A stretch of DNA of 6,393 nucleotides, from NCBI RefSeq assembly GCF_049651565.1, contig NZ_JBASCI010000098.1:1-6393 (forward strand), in the 5' to 3' direction. Shown one piece after another: positions 1 to 4,160 of the stretch. The position numbers and the translations under genes are program-made. The notes under the pieces were generated by a model that made no database searches, was not told the origin of the DNA, and was given only the letters and a program-made list of their open reading frames with translations. The DNA comes from Brooklawnia sp049651565. Lineage in GTDB: Bacteria > Actinomycetota > Actinomycetes > Propionibacteriales > Propionibacteriaceae. Numbering within the stretch: the stretch's first letter is position 1; each line of letters starts with the position of its first letter.

Positions 1-39
1 GGAAGATGGCGAGCGTGGTGCGCCTGGGCGCGGGTTCGG

Positions 40-831
40 TCAGGCGGCTGCCTCCGGGGTGTCCATCATCTCGCGCAGCTGGGCGAGGATGCGGTTGAGC
101 AGCCGGGACACCTGCATCTGGCTGACACCGAGCCGTTTGCCTATCTCCGCCTGGGTGAGGTCATCCACGAAGCGCAGGTGCAGGATCAGGCGATCGCGAT
201 CACACAGCTCCGCGACGGCGGTGCGCAGGCTCAGCACATCCGGCAGCAACTCCAGCTCGCCGTCGGCGCCACCGAGCTGTTCTGCCAGGGTGCCGCTGCC
301 GGTCTGCCGATCCAGCGGCGCCTCCAGCGACAGGGGACGGAAGCTGGAGCCCATGTGCGTGCACTCCCGAACCTCGGCCGGGGTCGAGCCCAGCCGGTCG
401 GACAGCTCCTCGGCGCTCACCTCGCCCTGCAGCTCCTGCTCCACCTGGTCACGCAGGACGACCACCTGGGCACGCAACTCCTGCAGCCGGCGCGGCGGGC
501 GCACCGTCCAGCCGAAGTCGCGGAAGTGCCGCTTGAGTTCGCCCTTGATGGACAGGATCGCGAAGGCTACGAAGTTCGGTGACCCCGGTCGGTAGCGGTG
601 AACGGCTCCCACCAAGGCCGCGCCGGCGACCTGGACCAGGTCGTCGGAGTCGATGCCCTTGTTCGCGTACCGCCTGGCCAGCGACTCGCACAGGTCAAGG
701 TTGTACAGGATGATCTGATCGAATGCCTCGGCGGCGGCTTCCTTGGTCGTGCACTGACGCCACCTGGCAAGCAACTCCTGATTTCGCTCCTCGCGTTCCT
801 GGAAGGTGGGTTGAGCAGTTCCACGCGGCAT
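40..831 (-). CDS. SigB/SigF/SigG-type RNA polymerase sigma factor
   Basis: This is an alternative sigma-70 family factor that would direct RNA polymerase to stress or developmental promoters. With the ATG at 831 it has 263 residues, normal for the SigB/SigF/SigG group. Region 2 covers about residues 47-116 and carries the group hallmark GELKRHFRDFGWTVRPPRR at about 97-115, with region 2.4 promoter contacts. Region 3 covers about 117-190, and region 4 about 200-256, with a helix-turn-helix around TQAEIGKRLGVSQMQVSRLL. The frame also opens at a GTG at 861, but no ribosome binding site precedes it. The ATG at 831 has AGGGAAG nine bases upstream, so I prefer it. No anti-sigma (RsbW) or anti-anti-sigma gene is visible nearby; one could lie beyond base 1. 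Two small genes lie upstream on the same strand, and a GTTT-N16-GGGTAA promoter precedes them, suggesting autoregulation. The family is clear; the paralog (SigB, SigF or SigG) is not. Confidence 0.93.
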   Translation of the reverse strand: MPRGTAQPTFQEREERNQELLARWRQCTTKEAAAEAFDQIILYNLDLCESLARRYANKGIDSDDLVQVAGAALVGAVHRYRPGSPNFVAFAILSIKGELKRHFRDFGWTVRPPRRLQELRAQVVVLRDQVEQELQGEVSAEELSDRLGSTPAEVRECTHMGSSFRPLSLEAPLDRQTGSGTLAEQLGGADGELELLPDVLSLRTAVAELCDRDRLILHLRFVDDLTQAEIGKRLGVSQMQVSRLLNRILAQLREMMDTPEAAA

Positions 832-915
832 GTCAGCTCGCTTCCCTGTCGGAGCCGGCACGTGGTTTGAACCGTTCTGTTTTCGACTCTGACAGCGACC
901 GCGGGATCAGGCAAG

Positions 916-927
916 CCCCCATGGGGG
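916..927. repeat. Perfect 12-bp palindrome in the sigma leader
   Basis: CCCCCATGGGGG is a perfect palindrome 85 bases upstream of the preferred sigma start. It may be a protein-binding site or part of the leader RNA structure. The same leader holds two copies each of TCAACCAT and GGGCTTGCC (minus-strand reading), one pair near 1011-1029 and one near 910-950. I see no clear promoter hexamers here, so function is unknown. Confidence 0.45.
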
Positions 928-953
928 TCATCGATCCAAGAAATGGTTGAGAA

Positions 954-983
954 CTGTTTCATTGCGGCTGGGCGATGAAACAG
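954..983. repeat. 12-bp inverted repeat (hairpin or operator)
   Basis: The arms CTGTTTCATTGC (954-965) and GCGATGAAACAG (972-983) are complementary over 12 positions with one T-G wobble and a six-base loop. The repeat lies after the stop of the small GPGG gene and before the sigma gene. It could be an RNA hairpin that attenuates readthrough into the sigma gene, or an operator. The minus-strand sequence after it has only a short T-containing stretch, so it is not a classic intrinsic terminator. Confidence 0.6.
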
Positions 984-1033
984 GGCCTGCCGAACCAGCA
1001 AAGCGGTCACGGCAAGCCCTGATGGTTGATAGG

Positions 1034-1180
1034 TCAGGTGAATATGCTCACGCCGCCCGGGCCCACCAGAAGGCCGACGACGATCAGGATGATGCCGTAT
1101 GCGAGCTTGCCCCTAACGATCGCGACGATCCCGGAGATGACCAGAATCGCGGCGATGATCCACAGAATCGTTGCCAACAT
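1034..1180 (-). CDS. GPGG-motif small membrane protein (48 aa)
   Basis: This short gene encodes 48 residues, almost all hydrophobic. Residues about 3-22 and 27-42 form two probable membrane segments separated by a short basic turn (VRGKLAYG). It ends in GPGGVSIFT, the signature of the actinobacterial GPGG-motif small membrane proteins, whose function is unknown. The start is an ATG with AGAAGGAGG upstream, the AAGGAGG ending nine bases before the start, one of the strongest ribosome binding sites in the window. It lies 33 bases after the 92-residue gene and 202 bases before the sigma gene start, all on one strand, so it is probably the middle gene of that operon. Its small size makes it easy for gene callers to miss. 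Family assignment rests on the C-terminal motif and the membrane layout. Confidence 0.88.
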   Translation of the reverse strand: MLATILWIIAAILVISGIVAIVRGKLAYGIILIVVGLLVGPGGVSIFT

Positions 1181-1213
1181 TATTGCCTGCCTCCTTCTCG
1201 CTGAGCTGGCGGC

Positions 1214-1492
1214 TCAGAGCGCTTCCCTGCCTGATTCGATGCCGACGCCGTCCGGCCCTTCCATTCGCACGCCGGTACCCGACGGATCGGCGAGCCGTGG
1301 CCGAGGGCGTGCGGGGTCCGGATTGGTCTCGGACTTGGCTTCCGGGCTGTCTCCGGCCTGGGGTTCTGGCTCCTGGCGCGTCGGTCCGGCATCCAACCGC
1401 GTTGCGGCCGGATCGACCCCCACGGTCGGGTCGACACCCGGCGCGTGTCGGTCGTCCGCCGCCGGTTCTTCGCCGAAGATCTGCCCGGTCAT
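1214..1492 (-). CDS. Hypothetical acidic, proline-rich, probably disordered protein (92 aa)
   Basis: I do not recognise a family. The 92-residue product is rich in Pro, Asp, Glu, Gly, Ala and Arg. It has no cysteine or tryptophan, no hydrophobic stretch, and no signal peptide or membrane segment, so it is probably an unfolded cytoplasmic protein. Reality of the gene rests on its start: the ATG is preceded by AGGAGG with a five-base spacer, and a GTTT-N16-GGGTAA promoter sits 34 to 59 bases upstream of the start. It is followed after 33 bases by the GPGG gene, which has its own strong RBS. A six-base inverted repeat (1201-1206 with 1212-1217) overlaps its end. By position it could be a small stress protein or a regulator of the operon, but nothing in the sequence shows which. 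Confidence 0.65.
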   Translation of the reverse strand: MTGQIFGEEPAADDRHAPGVDPTVGVDPAATRLDAGPTRQEPEPQAGDSPEAKSETNPDPARPRPRLADPSGTGVRMEGPDGVGIESGREAL

Positions 1493-1512
1493 CTGCTCCT
1501 CCTGATGGTGAA

Positions 1513-1524
1513 ACCCTGCAGGGT
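1513..1524. repeat. Perfect palindrome over the predicted transcription start
   Basis: ACCCTGCAGGGT is a perfect 12-base palindrome centred at about 1518.5, directly after the GGGTAA box and over the expected transcription start. It could be an operator blocking the start site or part of a small leader hairpin. It may also act as a weak hairpin at the end of the upstream reductase transcript, although no T-run follows. Confidence 0.45.
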
Positions 1525-1525
1525 C

Positions 1526-1551
1526 TTACCCGTGGCGGAACCGCGGCAAAC
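1526..1551 (-). promoter_or_regulatory. SigB/SigF-class promoter (GTTT-N16-GGGTAA)
   Basis: Reading the minus strand, GTTT (1551-1548) is followed after 16 bases by GGGTAA (1531-1526). This agrees with the GTTT-N14-17-GGGTA pattern known for SigF/SigB-type sigma factors of mycobacteria, Streptomyces and Bacillus. The -35 element starts five bases past the reductase stop codon. Transcription would begin near 1518, giving a leader of roughly 26 bases before the 92-residue gene. Its placement ahead of a sigma factor of the same class fits autoregulation. Confidence 0.65.
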
Positions 1552-1556
1552 TCCCC

Positions 1557-2381
1557 TCACAGTCTGGCGGTGTCCGGGTGCCAGCCGACCCGGTTGTCAC
1601 CGTCCAGGGCGTCGATCCGCGACATGGCGTGGGCGTCCAGCTCGAAGTCGAGGACGTCGAAGTTCTCCCGGACGCGGATCGGGGTCTGCGACTTGGGCAG
1701 CACCACCAGCCCGTGCTGGAGGTGCCAGCGGATGATCACCTGGCTGACTGATTTGCTGTTACGGGCGGCGATCCTGGCCAGCTCGCGGTTGCGCAGGTCG
1801 GCCCCCGAGCCGAGCGGGCTGTAGGACTGGATGGTGATGCCGCGCCGCGTCAGTTCGTCACGCAGCGCCCGCTGGCTGAACGTCGGGTGCACCTCGATCT
1901 GGTCGACCGCCGGCGTCTCACCGGAGAGGGCGTCAAGGTGGTGGGGAAGGAAGTTGCTCACCCCGATGCTGCGGGTGAGTCCCTCGGCCTTGAACTGCTG
2001 GAGGGCGTCCCAGGCCTCGATGTAGGAGTCGCCGTACTGCAGGGTCGCCGGCCAGTGGATCAGGTACAGGTCGAGCCGGTCCAGACCCAGCCTCATCAGG
2101 CTGTTCTCGATACCACGCCGGGCGTCCGCGGTCAGGTGCGCGTCGTTCCACAGCTTGGTGGTGATGTACAGCTCGTCGCGGGGAATGCCGCTGGCCGCGA
2201 TCGCCCGTCCAACGCCGCGTTCGTTGCCGTAGATAGCCGCGGTATCGATGTGCCGGTAACCGGCCTCGAGTGCGGCGAGCACGACGCCGGTGACCTTGGA
2301 GTCGGGGATGCGCCAGGTTCCGAACCCGATCTGCGGGATGGACGTGCCGTCGCTCAGTTGGATGGCCGGGACCTGCGTCAT
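1557..2381 (-). CDS. Aldo/keto reductase, 2,5-diketo-D-gluconate reductase-like
   Basis: This is a complete 274-residue NADPH-dependent aldo/keto reductase, a cytoplasmic TIM-barrel enzyme that reduces aldehydes and ketones to alcohols. The N-terminal GFGTWR (about 19-24) opens the barrel. The catalytic tetrad is visible as Asp46 and Tyr51 (in DTAAIYGNE), Lys76 (TTKLWN) and His109 (YLIHWP). GVSNF, SYSPLG and the cofactor-phosphate region LPKSQTPIRVRENFDV follow in the usual order. The length and motifs match the AKR5 or DkgA/YvgN branch, whose real substrates are often reactive aldehydes such as methylglyoxal; the exact substrate cannot be read from sequence. The ATG at 2381 has GAGGAG five bases upstream. 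It is divergent from the DUF4383 gene. Its stop lies just before the stress-type promoter of the next operon, so some readthrough into that operon is possible. Confidence 0.95.
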   Translation of the reverse strand: MTQVPAIQLSDGTSIPQIGFGTWRIPDSKVTGVVLAALEAGYRHIDTAAIYGNERGVGRAIAASGIPRDELYITTKLWNDAHLTADARRGIENSLMRLGLDRLDLYLIHWPATLQYGDSYIEAWDALQQFKAEGLTRSIGVSNFLPHHLDALSGETPAVDQIEVHPTFSQRALRDELTRRGITIQSYSPLGSGADLRNRELARIAARNSKSVSQVIIRWHLQHGLVVLPKSQTPIRVRENFDVLDFELDAHAMSRIDALDGDNRVGWHPDTARL

Positions 2382-2433
2382 GCCTGCTCCTCGTGTTGGG
2401 TTGGAGCATCCATCATGCCTGCCCGGGCCGGCG

Positions 2434-2457
2434 GTTGGAATGCGGACGGACGGGTAA
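2434..2457 (+). promoter_or_regulatory. Possible SigB/SigF-class promoter for the DUF4383 gene
   Basis: GTTG (2434-2437, preceded by G) is separated by 14 bases from GGGTAA (2452-2457). This resembles the promoter at 1551-1526, with one -35 mismatch and a spacer two bases shorter. A start near 2464 would give a leader of about 50 bases. The same GGGTAA box in both places suggests that the DUF4383 gene is a target of the sigma factor in this window. Confidence is moderate because such short motifs occur by chance in GC-rich DNA. Confidence 0.45.
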
Positions 2458-2513
2458 CCGACTGGTGTACATGCAGCGTCACGATGCGCTCACAGACCAT
2501 CGAGAGGAACAGC

Positions 2514-3100
2514 ATGAGCGTTTCCCGTCAGTCCCCCGCCACCCAGACCGCAGCAGTGCAAGTGGTCGCACTGGTCGTCGGCGTGGTGTTCCTGCTGCTG
2601 GGCGTCCTCGGGTTCATCCCCGGCGTGGTGACCAACTTCGACGAGTTCGGGGCCACCGGCCCGGATTCCGGCGCCCTGCTCTTCGGGCTCTTCCTGGTGT
2701 CGATCCAGAAGAACATCGCCCACCTGCTCTTCGGCATCGTCGGCGTCCTGTGCGCGCGCGGCGCCCGGTCGGCCCGCAACTCCTGATCTGGGGTGGCCTG
2801 TTCTACCTGGCGCTCTGGGTCTTCGGCCTGCTCGTCACGAGGTTGGGCGGCCCGGCTGTCTACCCGCTGAGCGCCGGTGACAACTGGCTCCACGCTGGCC
2901 TGGGCGGCGCGATGGTCGTGCTGGGATTCGTGCTCGGTCTTCGTGCGCAGCCGAAGATGGACGCCGAGTCAGGTGAGCCGGAGTTCAGAACCTATCGGTC
3001 CCCGTCGGAGCTGTTCGAGCAGGGCTACCGGCCTCCGGACGAGCCGGATCGGCGTCCGGAGACAAGGGATATCGATGAAGCTGACCGCAAAGGCCCATGA
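2514..3100 (+). pseudogene. DUF4383 family membrane protein, frameshifted
   Basis: The gene starts at the ATG at 2514, with AGAGG six bases upstream. The first 90 codons give a typical DUF4383 N-terminal half: a polar start, a membrane helix at about 15-35, FIPGVVTNFDE, and a second hydrophobic segment with NIAHLLFGIVG. The frame then stops at TGA 2784-2786. The rest of the family pattern continues at once in another frame from 2783: LIWGGLFYLALWVFGLLV, then DNWLHAGLGGAMVVLGFVLGL and a polar tail of about 45 residues ending at 3100. Homologues read RSYLL or RNYLI at this junction, so one base seems to be missing around 2781-2782 (for example TAC reduced to TC). Restored, the protein would have about 195 residues and four membrane helices, longer than the usual 140-150 because of the tail. 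Either the gene is inactivated or there is a sequencing error. DUF4383 has no known biochemical function. Confidence 0.85.
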
Positions 3101-3126
3101 TTGAACATTCCAGCTGGTCATATAAG

Positions 3127-3198
3127 TGGGCGATACTGGGTTTGAACCAGTGACCTCTTCCGTGTCAAGGAAGCGCGCTACCACTGCGCCAACCGCCC
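3127..3198 (-). tRNA. tRNA-Val (anticodon GAC)
   Basis: The minus strand folds into a 72-base cloverleaf. The acceptor arms GGGCGGT and ATCGCCC pair with one G-U, and the discriminator is A. The anticodon stem CTTCC/GGAAG encloses loop TTGACAC, giving anticodon GAC, which reads GUC. The T-arm contains GGTTCAAACC. CCA is not encoded. It is the last gene of the Gly-Cys-Val operon and ends 26 bases from the end of the DUF4383 reading frame, which converges on it. Confidence 0.97.
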
Positions 3199-3224
3199 TT
3201 GATTCAGTTGTTGGAGAGCCACCG

Positions 3225-3295
3225 AGGTGGGTACCGGATTTGAACCGGTGTAGACGGATTTGCAGTCCGTTGCCTCGCCTCTCGGCCAACCCACC
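3225..3295 (-). tRNA. tRNA-Cys (anticodon GCA)
   Basis: This 71-base cloverleaf on the minus strand has acceptor arms GGTGGGT and ACCCACC. The anticodon stem ACGGA/TCCGT encloses loop CTGCAAA, giving anticodon GCA. The discriminator base is U73, the classic cysteine identity element. The T-arm is CCGGTTCAAATCCGG. CCA is not encoded. It lies 51 bases after tRNA-Gly and 26 bases before tRNA-Val. Confidence 0.97.
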
Positions 3296-3346
3296 ACGCG
3301 AGAGTCTTCACGTGAGAGCCAGAGCCGGTACGCGAGACCCTCTCCG

Positions 3347-3419
3347 AGCGGACGACGGGATTCGAACCCGCGACCCTCACCTTGGCAAGGTGATGCTCTA
3401 CCAACTGAGCCACGTCCGC
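3347..3419 (-). tRNA. tRNA-Gly (anticodon GCC)
   Basis: This 73-base cloverleaf on the minus strand has acceptor arms GCGGACG and CGTCCGC. The D-arm contains GGCTCAGTTGGTAGAGC. The anticodon stem TCACC/GGTGA encloses loop TTGCCAA, giving anticodon GCC. The T-arm contains GGGTTCGAATCCC, and the discriminator is U. CCA is not encoded. It is the first gene of the minus-strand tRNA operon and reads the frequent GGC glycine codon of GC-rich genomes. Confidence 0.97.
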
Positions 3420-3459
3420 GCGCTTCCCGGAGGACGTCCCCCGTTCAGGTGCAGGGATC

Positions 3460-3489
3460 ACCTTAGCGCAATCCTCGGAAGGGCTTCAA
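3460..3489 (-). promoter_or_regulatory. Promoter of the tRNA Gly-Cys-Val operon
   Basis: On the minus strand, TTGAAG (3489-3484) and TAAGGT (3465-3460) are 18 bases apart and resemble housekeeping -35 and -10 hexamers. The transcript would start near 3453, giving a leader of about 34 bases before tRNA-Gly. The divergent tRNA-Val promoter uses the same TAAGGT box and the same 18-base spacing, which supports both. Confidence 0.7.
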
Positions 3490-3560
3490 ATCCACCCGTC
3501 CAGCGTGGTCAGTAGGCGTTCATTCGTCACCTCGCCGGCTGCCAGCCACCGCACGGGCAG

Positions 3561-3579
3561 CGGCGGCGTGACACCGCCG
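3561..3579. repeat. Near-perfect 19-bp palindrome between divergent tRNA promoters
   Basis: The segment reads CGGCGGCGTGACACCGCCG, with one mismatched pair around a central base. It sits 19 bases upstream of the tRNA-Val -35 hexamer, in the 219-base space between two divergent tRNA units. It could bind a regulator or be chance in GC-rich DNA. Confidence 0.35.
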
Positions 3580-3597
3580 GAAGGGGGACGAGTGACT

Positions 3598-3627
3598 TTG
3601 CTCATTGCCCGAACCATCGGCTAAGGT
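3598..3627 (+). promoter_or_regulatory. Promoter of tRNA-Val(CAC)
   Basis: TTGCTC (3598-3603) and TAAGGT (3622-3627) are 18 bases apart, a housekeeping-type promoter just upstream of the tRNA. The predicted start is near 3634, five or so bases before the mature tRNA. The -10 box is identical to that of the divergent tRNA operon. Confidence 0.7.
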
Positions 3628-3638
3628 AAACCCTCGCA

Positions 3639-3710
3639 GGGCGATTGGCGCAGTGGTAGCGCGCTTCGTTCACACCGAAGAGGTCACTGGTTCGAACCCA
3701 GTATCGCCCA
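3639..3710 (+). tRNA. tRNA-Val (anticodon CAC)
   Basis: This 72-base cloverleaf has acceptor arms GGGCGAT and ATCGCCC and discriminator A. The anticodon stem CTTCG/CGAAG encloses loop TTCACAC, giving anticodon CAC, which reads GUG. CCA is not encoded. It differs from tRNA-Val(GAC) at only five positions: one in the acceptor stem, two forming a compensatory base pair in the anticodon stem, the first anticodon base, and one in the T-loop. Confidence 0.97.
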
Positions 3711-3862
3711 CCTATTGACCAGGGGAAATGCCGGCGACATCGGCTTGATGGCTGCGATCCGGCGCCCCTCCGCCGCCCCGCTCTGAACACACAATGCGGA
3801 GGAGCGCGCAGCGTAGTCGGTACCCGATCTGCCGCAGTACTCGAGTCGGGTGGGGGCAGCAC

Positions 3863-4059
3863 CTGCTCCGCGGGCTGCCATTGCTGGGCGCCCTTCTGCC
3901 AGGCGCCCGACAGCGCCACCACGTGGTCTCGATCTGCACCAGGTTCGAGGTCTGGTTGCCCCGGACGAAGTTGATGGTCACCCCGAGAGGTAGGGATCGC
4001 GCAGCGTCCCGGAGGCCACCACGCAGTCCCGCGTCCCGGGGCTTGAAGACCACGGCTGC
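3863..4059 (-). pseudogene. Remnant of a DUF1524 HNH nuclease-family gene
   Basis: Four consecutive pieces of a secreted-type HNH family protein (DUF1524, related to the GmrSD C-terminal domain) can be read on the minus strand in changing frames. They are AAVVFKP (4059-4039), GTRDCVVASGTLRDPY (4037-3990), TINFVRGNQTSNLVQI (3978-3931) and DHVVALSGAWQKGAQQW (from 3928, about 3863 at the end). Joined, they match the expected order of such proteins, including the catalytic Asp-His of DHVVAL. The breaks look like an extra C in a C-run at 4041-4038, an indel near 3989-3979, and a duplicated GA at about 3930. The usual C-terminal part (the NDPxNL and KGDxxxxxWLPP motifs) and the N-terminus are not recognisable, so the gene is truncated as well as frameshifted. 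It lies in the 429 bases between tRNA-Val and the amidase gene. The rest of that stretch (3711-3862 and 4063-4100) shows nothing I can identify. Confidence 0.75.
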
Positions 4060-4103
4060 CACACGTTGGCTTCCGGGAGCGCTCGGATGGCGCACCCCGC
4101 GGG

Positions 4104-4131
4104 TTACTGTGCCTGGCAGAACGCTTACGCT
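4104..4131 (+). promoter_or_regulatory. Possible promoter of the amidase gene
   Basis: TTACTG (4104-4109) and TACGCT (4126-4131) are 16 bases apart and 30 bases ahead of the preferred start of the amidase gene. The match to housekeeping hexamers is only partial, so this is a weak call. Confidence 0.3.
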
Positions 4132-4160
4132 GGGCGACCATGTCGCGGCAAAGGAGCGGA

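Noticed and set aside
1171..1824. Plus-strand 217-residue open frame
   Set aside because: It is antisense to the 92-residue gene and the reductase, with Arg/Ser/Pro-rich composition and no RBS.
1887..2786. Plus-strand 299-residue open frame joining reductase antisense to the DUF4383 N-terminus
   Set aside because: The first two thirds are the antisense of a clear aldo/keto reductase. The real start, with an RBS, is the ATG at 2514.
2778..2786. Programmed frameshift in the DUF4383 gene
   Set aside because: Continuing needs a -1 shift, but there is no slippery heptamer or downstream pseudoknot that I can see. A simple base loss is more likely.
3127..4139. Integrated genomic island at a tRNA gene
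   Set aside because: No integrase and no direct repeat of a tRNA 3' end were found. The only similarity is the inverted tRNA-Val pair and its flanks.
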